Shown piece by piece: positions 1 to 8,238 of a stretch of 13,881 nucleotides of DNA. Both the position numbers and the translations under genes were made by a program. The stretch is from Russula earlei (taxonomy: Eukaryota > Basidiomycota > Agaricomycetes > Russulales > Russulaceae). The notes under the pieces were generated by a model that was given only the letters and a program-made list of their open reading frames with translations, made no database searches and was not told the DNA's origin. The DNA is taken from assembly GCA_025769875.1 (NCBI GenBank), contig JAGFNK010001170.1:1-13881 (forward strand). The letters run 5' to 3'. Within the stretch, counting starts at the first letter, position 1, and the number at the start of each line of letters is the position of its first letter.

Positions 1-453
1 GCAAAGTAGTCATGGACTACTGTCCTATTAAAGTTTTTTGTGCACTTTGGATCCAACCCACTTGCTTTTGAGAAAGTCAGACTGGAGTTGCGTTTAATGA
101 ACTGATAATGCCAGTTTATTCCAGGGTAATGGCTAGATAGGTCCAGAGCATGAGCCCGCAGTGCCTTTTGATCCAAAGGCATTGCCTCTGCAGACAGCTG
201 GTCACTGTTACGAACCAAGGCCAGGTCCTGGCCATATATTGTCCTATTTCACTCAAGTGAGACCTCTCTCACTTTGCATTACCAACTCCCTTCCATTTCT
301 TGGGCTACCCTTCCTGCGGTGCAAGATATCGCTATGGAAAAGGCACTATAACACCACCAGGCACCCATTTCCTAATCAGGTAATCATCATGTGGCAGCCA
401 CATGGTCACCCAGCCACCAAGAACCCAAAACAGCAGCACAAACTCTTAGAAAC
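1..453. other. No recognisable gene
   Basis: I see no gene here. A 100-codon open frame on the + strand (161-463) has no recognisable domain and no intron structure. The stretch is CpG-poor like the transposon debris next to it, so it is probably old repeat sequence, but no terminus or protein motif proves that. Confidence 0.4.
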
Positions 454-910
454 TGTTGCATAACTCATCTGACATCATCAAGGCTCCAATGACATCATGG
501 CTGACTGAGCGACTCCACAGTGACCTCATAGGCTCACTAAGTGCTCCACAGTGACATCATAATGATGTCATCACTCCACAATGATCAGTAATGTGCTTAG
601 TAAGCCTAAAACTTGACACAAGCAAGTTTATGCCTCTGTAGTCCTATTGGATGGTACCAAGGCATCTAGAATAGTCCCAGTTCTTTGTAATTGAACCTGT
701 ACACTGTATATAAGCCCCAATGAAGTATGGCAGTTGTCAGACTGTCCATTTGTGATACTCTCATCTTCCTGGGTACTCCCCCACGACCGCTCAGTTTAAA
801 GACTCCCCTCGCCTCCAAGGTACTCTTCGACAACCGCCTTGTCTAAAGCCTTCTCACTCCACTGACCTCCAGTCTTTGCCTCTGCCTCCAGTTACATGTA
901 CCAGTCCCCA
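454..910 (+). mobile_element. LTR-like promoter block, possible solo LTR
   Basis: The block opens with TGTTGCATAAC at 454, a TG start of the kind seen in LTRs. It then carries an array of TGACATCA motifs (470-577) and a TATA box (TATATAAG, 707-714), followed by a C/T-rich tract of about 150 nt (735-890). A regulatory array, then TATA, then a pyrimidine-rich leader is the usual U3-R-U5 order of fungal LTR retrotransposons. I could not fix the 3' end or find a target-site duplication, primer-binding site or polypurine tract. The call rests on architecture alone. A host promoter is the main alternative. Confidence 0.35.
470..580 (+). repeat. TGACATCA array with three ~30-bp repeat units
   Basis: CTCCACA recurs at 513, 544 and 574, a period of 30-31 bp. 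Each copy is followed by a TGAC/TGAT motif. TGACATCA is seen at 470, 490 and 552, with the variant TGACCTCA at 521. At 552-570 TGACATCA and its inverse TGATGTCA form a palindrome with a 3-nt centre. The motif resembles CRE/ATF-type bZIP sites. That it binds a factor is inference. Confidence 0.55.
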
Positions 911-995
911 TCTGGTACATTTGGCTTGTCCTCCTGTTCAATGCCATGTACCATCTGTTCCGACCCTTGCCCACCTGCTCCTGAGTCCATATGGA

Positions 996-1292
996 TCAGC
1001 AGTACGTGTCTTGACAGTCACACCAATCTAGCAATGCCTTTTCCTGGGCTGGCTTGAGACGCTGGCCATCCTGGTGAGCTTCCTGACATGACTTATGTTT
1101 CCCAGAAGCTCTATCTTGTAGCGTCTGGCGTGAAACCTTGGAAAGCATAAGATTTTGACTTATTGGCCATGTATGGAATGCACTGACATCATGGGCCATT
1201 GCTGTGCGAGTAAATGATCAATAGATTCCATTGCAGTAGTCACTCAATGCAGCCTGTAGCCACTGCTCATATGTATGGTCTTGTGCTGGCCA
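996..1292 (-). pseudogene. Pogo/Fot1-like transposase N-terminal remnant
   Basis: The frame contains SRQTLQDRASGK followed by RLKPAQEKALLDW. This matches the pattern at the start of Fot1/pogo-type DDE transposases: a helix-turn-helix with an R-x-T-L-x-x-R core, then the L-T/S-P-A-E-E-x-A-L-V-x-W start of the Tc5-type DNA-binding domain. The same frame continues upstream across an in-frame TGA (1220-1218) into QAALSDYCNGIY, which looks like the first helix of the domain. Downstream the similarity stops near 996, and no DDE catalytic region follows. This is a truncated, interrupted relic. It is assigned from remembered family patterns, not from a search. Confidence 0.6.
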
Positions 1293-1625
1293 ACTGGACC
1301 ACCTGTAACATGGCATTGAGAGAGTACCCAGATCCTTGGAGGCCTCCAAGTCAGCGTACTGTCGGTAATGTGATCACCCAGCTGGAATCAAACTCCCCCC
1401 TCTGCCATGACAGTGGTGTGATGCAGGTGTGATACAGGCATGACCCCCAGGCCAAAACATTACTCGAGAACCACTCAATGGACTGCAATTTTTCTTTGCT
1501 AGAATGACATTAATGGTACTCAATAGTATAACTACAAAGTTTTGAATAGAGTTGTTTGAGCAGATACAGGGAAAAATGAAATTGCCAAGATGGTAGTGAA
1601 CTGCTGAGTTCCCAGTGGCATACAG

Positions 1626-1899
1626 TATTTCAAGTGCTGAGTAGGCTCTGTTGTGGCCACAAATTATATTACATAAGTAATGACTTTAGTTGAGCATGAA
1701 AAATGTGACAAAAAAAATTAAATTAGGACAGTCTACTCATTCCAGCACAACATTCACCCTAGCCTGGCTAAAAGTTGTGCCAGAATGAGTAGACTGTCCT
1801 TATTTAACCTTTTTTGTCACATTCTTCATGCTCAACTAAAGTCATTACTTATGTAATATAATTTGTGGCCGCAACAGAGCCTGCTCAGCACTTGAAATA
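1626..1899. repeat. Long inverted repeat: 126-bp arms, 22-nt spacer
   Basis: Arm 1626-1751 matches the reverse complement of 1774-1899 over 126 positions with no indels and, by hand count, 8 mismatches (about 94% identity). The spacer 1752-1773 contains its own small palindrome (TAGCCTGGCTA). A transcript of either strand would fold into one long hairpin. No protein is encoded, and I see no clear target-site duplication at the ends. A foldback-type MITE is the likeliest origin. A local inverted duplication is the alternative. Confidence 0.85.
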
Positions 1900-2116
1900 T
1901 TTTACTTTTATTGTCCACTGAGTTGACTATAAGCACAGTTGACTTATCCCTTCCTGCCCATTGTGAATGCTGTTGTTGAGGATGGCAATGTTGGCTCAGG
2001 AGCCAAGGAGCAAGGTAGATTGCAGGAATAGGCAGAGTGGCAGACAACTCTCCAAATTGAGCAACCATATCCAAATCTGGCACTTCAGAACCAGAACTCC
2101 AAATTGGGCACTTCAA

Positions 2117-2215
2117 AATGGCTCGAAATGGCTCGCACTGTTTTGAGCGGTTTCGAGCCGCGAGCCATTGAACGGCTTACCTCGGCTCAGGAATGTCTCC
2201 GGCTCGGCTCGAAAC
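2117..2215. repeat. GGCTCG / CGAGCC motif cluster
   Basis: About eight copies of GGCTCG, or close variants, in both orientations lie within 100 bp, ending in CCGGCTCGGCTCG at about 2200-2212. Short GC-rich motifs clustered in both orientations are typical of the subterminal region of hAT-type DNA transposons. A weaker GC-rich group (CTCCGCTCGG, AACCGGC) lies at 2655-2690, inside the neighbouring MITE. I cannot identify the matching end of an element. Confidence 0.4.
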
Positions 2216-2226
2216 TGTTTCATATA

Positions 2227-2883
2227 TACTATATTACCCTGTACATTCGTCACCCCCAGTCATTCGTCAGGTACTCTCAGGTCACATCGGTCACAGTGCC
2301 ATTTTCAAAGTCCGATTCATCACTGCACAGTGAATCTGTGAAGACGGTTGAGCAGCGGGCAAAGTTTTTTAGGTTACATACTGTATTTTATGTATGTATG
2401 TACAACCATTAAGTAAAGTATCTATATGGCTCAAAGTCAGTACTAAGGAGTGTGTGGATTGTACAGTGGGTATCCATAGGGAAAATCTGGATGAGTCTTG
2501 TAGGTTCCATCATTAAGCCTGAAAAGGGCCTTTTGCATGCATTATTCATAATGTGAAACCTGAAAGCAACAAGAGGATTTTCCTTGACTTACCATCCATC
2601 AATAACAACGGAGTGACTAGCGCGTCTGATGACTGACAACAAAAACATGTACGGTTTCAAGCTCCGCTCGGCAAGAACCGGCAGGCGTGACATCACGCAC
2701 AAAATCCCCCCTCAGAAGGGACTTCTTCAATAATCAATATCTCATTGTGAAAATGGCTGAACACCTTTAGATATCATATATTAGATGGTGTGCACAGTAC
2801 CAGGTCACTGGAAGGCCTCTGAGGTGAGATATTTCAAAAGTGACGAATGACCGGGGGTGACGAATGTACAGGGTAATATAGTA
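2227..2883. mobile_element. Pogo/mariner-like MITE with 43-bp terminal inverted repeats
   Basis: Positions 2227-2269 match the reverse complement of 2841-2883 at 42 of 43 positions. The repeats begin TA-CTATATTACCCTG. The TA at each outer edge fits the TA target duplication of the Tc1/mariner/pogo superfamily. Each terminal repeat holds the motif CATTCGTCA twice, about 17 bp apart, which could be a doubled transposase-binding site. The 570-bp interior has no credible ORF, so the element is non-autonomous. It contains a (TATG)n run at 2389-2402. It may have been mobilised by a relative of the transposase relic at 996-1292, but nothing here links the two. Confidence 0.65.
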
Positions 2884-3199
2884 GGGAAACGACTGACACC
2901 CACACTTTAAGGCAATGGACAGGCAGGGGTCTTGTTCAAACCATCCGCCGCAACATCTCCTCATACAGACTCCATCTGATAGCCTTAAACCTTGAACATA
3001 AAGACTGTCCTACGTAGATACCTACGATAGTCAATAATCTCCCACAATTGATGAGTGAGTAATTGAGACGGATATGGAACGGTGTGTGCACGGGCTGGCG
3101 CTGCACACCAAAAAACGGCAGCGCTCGCCTCATTTCTCCTAATCAGCTCTAGCACCCCTTAATCACCGATTCACAACCTCTTTCATTGCGTACCATCCA
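2884..3199. other. Intergenic, 3' side of the FunK1 gene
   Basis: This is the stretch between the transposon edge and the kinase stop codon. On the - strand it must carry the 3' untranslated region and poly(A) signal of the kinase gene. I see no conserved AATAAA hexamer near the stop and no other gene. Confidence 0.4.
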
Positions 3200-5612
3200 T
3201 CAATCAATCTCGATTTCATCCGTGTCCTGTAGTAAGCACAACAATAAGAACAGACAGAAATTCATAGATCCACGTACACAACCCACCGGGATAACACGGG
3301 ATTGTGCATCCAACGACTGCACATCGCTAACTGACAATGCGTGAGAATCCTGCGTCTCCTGCACTTTACGGAAGGTTTTATCAACCCGACAGTGCATGAA
3401 TTCTTTGCCACGATTGTCGATGATGAAGTTGAGTATTAAGCGCTGAAACGCTTCGGTAATGTAGTATGGATCCCTTCGAGGATCTGTCGCAGCAAGCCAA
3501 TAGCTGTCAATAACAAGGACGGCAGCGAGACGTGTGATCAAAGGTTGCAAGGGATTGTAGAGCGAATGGATGAGGTTGTCCGGTAAGGACGATTCGAACG
3601 CAATGTTTTGGATTAGGCCGTTTCTGGTCTTGTGGTTTCCGATCAGTTGACTCCAGGGTACCGCGCCAATCTTTTCCTTGCGACAATTCTCAGGCTGCAC
3701 GACCATAGCCCAGTAAAGAAGGAGCCAAAAGACGGACTCCGCATCGTGGTTGAGCTCGTGCCTGAACTCATCGCGTGATTTTTTAACTTTTTTATCATCA
3801 ATGCATCTGAGATCTGGATCGAAGTGTTGTTTTTCAATTAAGCTCGAGAATTCCTTAACTCGATCCGGGTGGGCCGTAGCATAGGGAGAACAACTCTGGG
3901 GAATCCCAGGAACTCGGGCGTAAGTGGGTGGCACAGGTGCGCCCCATTCAACAGCCCGAGCAATAAAAATAGGTGTTCCCTGGTAAAAATGAGTAGGGCG
4001 CCTAACGGATAGGATCACGACGCAACTCACCGTTCGGTCAATTCGCGGCTTGTCACCATTCTCAGGTCCTAAGTGCTCCGCAAGGTTGAAGTCAACAAGG
4101 AGCATTGATGTTTTCGAGGGATCGTTGCTACATCAAATCTTTGTTATCAACTATCCTATTTCTTCGATATACACATACCTCTCGCCTAGGAGATACTTGG
4201 CAAAGCAGAGGTCTTGAGGAAGAGGCACAGTCTTCGGCGGCGAAGAGCGATCCGACGAATTCTCGACATACAGCACGTTTCCTGAGCTGATATCGCGATG
4301 AAGGACCTCGCGGTGGAGCCGCAAATACCGCAATACTGGCAAGAATGTCAGCAGATCGCGTCGCAACAGAGATTTAAAGACCTTCTAGAACGTCGAACAA
4401 CGTCTCCAACACTTGAGACAGTGTAGGGATACTCGTGAAAGGGGATCCACTCTCTCCAAGACCCAAGCGGTGCTTCCACCTTTCTTTAGACAGAGGTTCC
4501 CCAATTGGTATTGTTTCACCATATGTGGCTACCACCACGCCAGGCACCTGCGTCGGTTTATGAACATGCTCTTGGAGAATTTTTAGTTCTTCAAAACGTC
4601 TTCCAACTCGGCAAAGCTGGTCTTTGAGTATGCTAAGATTCTTGTCTCCAAGTTTGAAGCGTGGATGGGAGAGAACATGTGTACGAGTTGCGAATGGATT
4701 TCTGGCATATATGGGATAAAAACCGGACACTGCTCTTTTTTCCCTTTCCGATATGCGTATGTTTATCGTATACTTGGCCGTGGTTTCTTTATCGAACTCG
4801 ATGTTGATATACGATGAATCTGCGAAGTGGCCAGGCTGGTAGAGGCGATATATGAACGCACATAATAACTGGTCGAAGCGTTCGTGATCCCATTGGACAT
4901 GGAATTCCCGTATACCTTCCCCGCCAATCCCAAAAAAGAATGTGAGGCCCTTTTCGGACGAAAGCAGGCCTTGGGCGACGTAGAGGTCGGGTCTAGCTAA
5001 AAGCAGGTAGTGGAGATATGAAATCGCCTGTCCCCTCTGGATGTTTGGGGGTTTTCCCCTAGATGCCGTCTCCCCGGCAAGTTGAATAAACGGCCAGCGC
5101 ACGACATCATCCTTCCAGTTGTTCTGAAAGGCAGCCGTGATGTCGGGCTTGCACTTTGTGTCCGTAACGTGTCCAGGTGGTGATCTGTTTCCCGTGTCCC
5201 GGAACTCAAGGGTATTGCCCTGTGAAAAATCTAAAGTGAAAATCATATGTCGGCAAGAAAGCCAAGTAAGTACAGAAACAGGTAGGTGCTCACACTCGTC
5301 CTTTATAATTTGGGCCGCCGTATTAGCCAATTCAATAAAAGATTCCTGTTTTCTCAGGTTTTCGCCAAGAACAATTTCGGGGAGTTGGTCTTTTAATTTC
5401 AAAAAGTCGAGGAACCCTGACTCGTCAAAAGGTTTCAGCATAAAGCGCTCATCGTGACCAAATTTCTGGTATTGCTCGCGGTTTTCGGGAAGAAAATACT
5501 TGTACACTTTGCCGACCGGAGACGACTTGGTAGGTTTGACGGGAGGGACCTGGCCACGAGGAGGTGTATGTGGGCCTGAATGGCCGGAATCAGGAGAAGT
5601 CGCAAATGACAT
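3200..5612 (-). CDS. FunK1-type fungal protein kinase, five exons
   Basis: Exons: 5612-4382, 4335-4179, 4127-4031, 3979-3287, 3226-3200. Introns are 46, 51, 51 and 60 nt, all GT...AG; the first has a CTGAC branch site before its acceptor, and the second starts GTATGT. Splicing gives 2208-2211 nt classes that resolve to 734 residues with no internal stop. Residues 130-410 match the N-terminal FunK1 region (TKCKPDITAAF, ISYLHYLLLARPDL). The catalytic core follows: HRDISSGN (423-430, catalytic D425 and N430), DFNLA in place of DFG (475-479), GTPIFIA (496-502) and HDAESVFWLLL (573-583). Introns 1 and 3 interrupt the kinase exactly where unspliced frames break motifs; removing intron 3 restores RT-GTP. 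The start is ATG 5612, with TGA in frame upstream at 5645-5643; the TTG just before it is not a eukaryotic start. The gene looks intact. FunK1 kinases are presumed Ser/Thr kinases; the substrate is unknown. Confidence 0.92.
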
Positions 5613-5775
5613 CAATGCAGAGCGAATGAAAGGAGTAAAATGTCACTTGTCACATGTCACACTCAACTTGTTTAGTTTGCGACGTCCGCCACCGCCACCG
5701 CCACCGCCACAATTTGCCTGCTTGGATCAGCTCTGACCCCTCTCCCCCCCACTACGACATTTCCATATATAGTAG
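5613..5775 (-). promoter_or_regulatory. Putative FunK1 promoter with TATA box and triple heptamer
   Basis: On the - strand a TATATATGG box lies at 5771-5763, about 150 nt before the ATG. Three perfectly phased 7-bp units (TGTCACW on the + strand, TGTGACA-like on the - strand) occupy 5641-5661, just 30-50 nt before the start codon. Between them is a (CCGCCA)n microsatellite. The TATA position is reasonable for a fungal promoter. Any role of the heptamers is inference. Confidence 0.45.
5686..5710. repeat. (CCGCCA)n microsatellite
   Basis: About four perfect CCGCCA/CCACCG hexamer units lie in the upstream region of the kinase gene. On the + strand this would read as a Pro-rich run, but no coding frame is supported there. 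It is a likely length-polymorphic site. Confidence 0.8.
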
Positions 5776-5829
5776 CTTACAAAGATGTGGTCATGTGACA
5801 AATGTGGGCCGATAAGTGAGGACCTGCTG

Positions 5830-5912
5830 AAAAAAAAAAAAAAAGTCCGGTCCATTGCCATTGGACCGAAAATGGACCGCGGATCGAACCAGACCGGACC
5901 GATGGCAACCGG
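5830..5912. repeat. A15 tract and GGTCC/GGACC motif cluster, possible transposon end
   Basis: Fifteen consecutive A (5830-5844) are followed by a dense set of GGTCC, GGACC and CCGGACC motifs in both orientations, including the inverted repeat GGTCCA(N7)TGGACC. A related GC-rich cluster (ACTGGTC, GACCGG, CCGGGCCGGGCC) lies at 7435-7520. The pair could be the subterminal regions of one hAT-like element of about 1.7 kb enclosing the interrupted gene at 6000-7444. I could not align clear terminal repeats or an 8-bp target duplication. Confidence 0.35.
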
Positions 5913-5999
5913 TGTCAGCGGTATCCGCGGGTGCGTTTGTTTCGTTCACACACGCTCTCTCATCCTCTCCTCCCTCTCCTTCCCACTAAACCTCTCTCC

Positions 6000-7444
6000 A
6001 TGGCCAACATGACTACCTCCCTGGACAAGCCTCCACCTCATTACCCATAGCAAGCCACATTCCTGACTCAGCTGGAATGGATTTGCACGCTTGGTATTTC
6101 GTTTTCGTTTCTGTGGCTACTTTGTTTTAATTTTTACACCACCACTCAGTATGTCAGTTGTCTCCCATTCGCTTACCCACGTGTGCCCTGTGGCTCGCGC
6201 ACTCGGGCCCTATACCTCTATCCAACCCTCAACTATACGTATCACTGGCATTGCCAGCCACCGCCTCTACGTCTCCCGTCGCCGCCCCAGTCTCGTCCGC
6301 CGCCGTGCCCTCACTCGTCTCCTCTCCGCCCGCGTCAGCCACAGCCTCCGCGCTGCCAGTCTCAGCCCCCGCATTGCCAACCGCCTCTACGTCTTCCGTC
6401 GCCGCCCCAGTCCTCGTCTCGCGCACCGCCGCACCCGTAGCCTCAGCCTCGCCCACCGACGTCTTAGCGCCGCCCGCCGCCTCAAGCCCAGCTCAATCGG
6501 CCATCGCTACCACGCCCTCAGTCTCGTCCGCTGCCGTTCTGGGTGTAGTCCCAGCCACCGCTCTGCTTCCTGACCACGCCGCCCTCTCACTTCCGTCGCT
6601 AGCCGTTATACCGCCTCGCACCGCCGAGAAAGAACGCACAAATAACTGGAAAACGAAGAGCACGCCGCCGCCTCAGAAGAGCAGATGTCACAACGCCGCC
6701 TCGCAGAAAGAACATCAGACCCTGCCACCACGCCGTCGTCACAGGAGAGGCCGCCGACGCAAGCACCACGCCGCACAACACCTCCCCTTCCATCGCATCC
6801 CCGCCCACACGTACGCCCTCATCCACGTGTGCTGCCACCACCTGCAGTGGCGAAGACCTCGTCGCCGCGGCCGTGAGATGATTACCCGAGACCCGTTCAC
6901 GTCTTGTTTTTGGACACTGATCACACACTCTCTAGCTCAACAACTACGGCAAGCGTTCGCAAGGCGAACCACGCTGTCCACCACCTCTTGTCTCGTCACC
7001 CACTCGCGCGCTATCGTCAACACGTCCCACCGCCAACTGCTGTAGAGACGACCCCGCCATCTCGCCACCGCCCTCACCCTCTTCTCCGTCGCCTCCATCT
7101 CCCACGACCCTCGCCCTCCGGCGCTACCACCCTCTCTCACCACCGCCCTCGCTCTTGCCGCCATCGCCTCCGCATAGACAACAGCAGCAACACGGCCGAC
7201 GCTTGGCAACACCACGAGGCGCGACGACGCATTCGACACGCCGCGAGCACGCCTCATCCCCTCCCTGCTTCGACACACCACACCCGCGTTCAACACCTTC
7301 GACACGCCGCAAGGCTCAGACTCGGACAAGGACGTGTCACACACTCGATCGTCCTCGGACACGGATCCCGTACCCGTACAGAGATTCAGCAACGGAAGGA
7401 ACATAGTCACAACTGCAGAGCACATAGATAATAAACTGGTCTGA
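6000..7444 (+). pseudogene. Pro/Ala/Ser-rich unrecognised gene interrupted by three TAG codons (copy 1)
   Basis: ATG 6000 sits in a good context (CTCCATGG). Exon 1 (6000-6093) encodes MTTSLDKPPPHYP then, after an in-frame TAG (6048-6050), QATFLTQLEW. A GTATTT...CACTCAG intron (6094-6149, 56 nt) joins it in frame to exon 2 (6150-7444). That one frame runs to TGA 7442-7444 with only two more stops, TAG at 7043 and TAG at 7175. The spliced unit is 463 codons. The middle (about residues 60-180) is rich in Ala, Pro, Ser and Val. An Arg/His-rich basic stretch follows (EHQTLPPRRRHRRGRRR). The tail is acidic and Ser-rich with two FDTP motifs (FDTPRARLIPSLL, FDTPQGSDSDKD). No known domain is recognised. 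It is related to the unit at 9990-11054. GC-rich DNA keeps wrong frames open, so the C-terminal half is less certain. Confidence 0.45.
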
Positions 7445-7520
7445 ACTGGTCCAGTGACCGTGGGGCAACTGCAAACAGACCGGTCTATGAAATTCATGAA
7501 CCGGGCCGGGCCGGTTTCCC
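7435..7520. repeat. GGTC/GACCGG/CCGGGCC cluster
   Basis: Repeated ACTGGTC, GGTCC, GACCGG and CCGGGCCGGGCCGG motifs follow directly on the stop codon of the interrupted gene. The run ends in GGTTTCCC, whose reverse complement (GGGAAACC followed by CCGG-type repeats) resembles known hAT ends. It is the suspected partner of the cluster at 5845-5912. Confidence 0.35.
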
Positions 7521-7572
7521 GAAGGTCACATGGTGTCATAGTGGGAGAGGTACGGCGGTTGCTTGGATCCGA

Positions 7573-7791
7573 TTACACTCGTCTAGTCTCTCGTCCGGGA
7601 CAACGCTCCCTATCCACCAACGCCTTCGACTGGCTTTCTGTTCTCTTCCACCACAGTGCTCCCATTTTTTGCAGCACTTCCTGATCTTTATGTCCTCCTC
7701 CCATGCATAGATCAAACAATTCGATTTCTTGGGCTCGAGAACTCGGAAGCTCCTCCGGTAGACTATACCTCATATTCAAGGATTTGGCCAT
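7573..7791 (-). CDS. Small hypothetical protein, unrecognised
   Basis: A 72-codon frame starts at ATG 7791 (MAKSLNMRYSLPEELP) and ends at TAA 7573. Its composition is protein-like, with mixed charged residues and no low complexity. The same frame stays open upstream to a TGA near 7855, adding a basic stretch (RRTRRRRKTLDTTAQ). No domain, promoter or intron supports it, and no homologue comes to mind. It could be an exon of a longer gene or chance. Confidence 0.25.
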   Translation of the reverse strand: MAKSLNMRYSLPEELPSSRAQEIELFDLCMGGGHKDQEVLQKMGALWWKRTESQSKALVDRERCPGRETRRV

Positions 7792-7855
7792 CTGTGCAGT
7801 AGTATCGAGCGTTTTGCGTCGGCGACGAGTGCGCCTCCCGGAGACACGTTCGCCT

Positions 7856-8238
7856 CACCGCCACGGCCTGCCTCGCGCAATAGGCGCCCCAAAACAATAA
7901 CAATTGCATTCCCAGCTTGACAGTGGTCAGGGTCCATATAGCAACAAGTCCCTAAACTGGTCCGCGCGCCCTTGAGCACTAAGCACGGCATCGCCCCGTA
8001 GCCCCGATCTTCCGTCCTTACTCTCATGAGGGCCCCTTACTTATGCACCCGGCTCAATAGACAGGAAACTTCAATGTTCGTGCCCCATGCACGTGCGAGA
8101 CACTGAGGTACGCATATCCCATTCCCGTGTATTTACGCACCCTGCGGTCTTATTTTTAATCTATAGCGCGTGTGTGTTGCCCGATCAAACAAACCTCGAC
8201 CCTAATCAACCCTTGGCCAGGGCCACTGAGCGAGCGGG
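7856..8238. other. Intergenic, nothing recognised
   Basis: This lies between the small - strand frame and the 3' end of the SPFH gene. An 83-codon - strand frame (8027-7776) covers part of it, but it overlaps the other small frame and shows no motif. I see no RNA gene or repeat. Confidence 0.4.

Noticed and set aside
161..463. 100-codon open frame on the + strand
   Set aside because: No domain, no start context or intron support, and CpG-poor repeat surroundings. An open frame of this size is expected by chance.
470..580. CRISPR-like spacing of the 30-bp repeats
   Set aside because: Only three imperfect units in eukaryotic DNA, with the motif inside the repeats and no unique spacers or cas genes.
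2104..2412. Two open frames (2104-2412 + and 2964-2767 -) that share a similar peptide around YIRHP
   Set aside because: The shared peptide is only the translation of the transposon's terminal inverted repeats, which run in opposite directions.
4105..4290. Small + strand frames within 4105-5736
   Set aside because: They lie opposite the exons of the FunK1 gene and have no motif of their own.
5830..5844. A15 run as the poly(A) tail of a retroposed transcript
   Set aside because: No target duplication flanks it, and the sequence upstream is not a recognisable reverse-transcribed gene. A simple homopolymer or element edge is more likely.
6229..6456. - strand Ala/Glu/Gly-rich frames within 6229-7539
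   Set aside because: These are reverse shadows of the GC-rich Pro/Ala/Ser-coding + strand. Codon periodicity in GC-rich DNA keeps them open.
7776..8027. 83-codon - strand frame
   Set aside because: It overlaps the other small - strand frame, has no recognised motif, and a trial GTGAGG...CACAG intron leads quickly to a stop.
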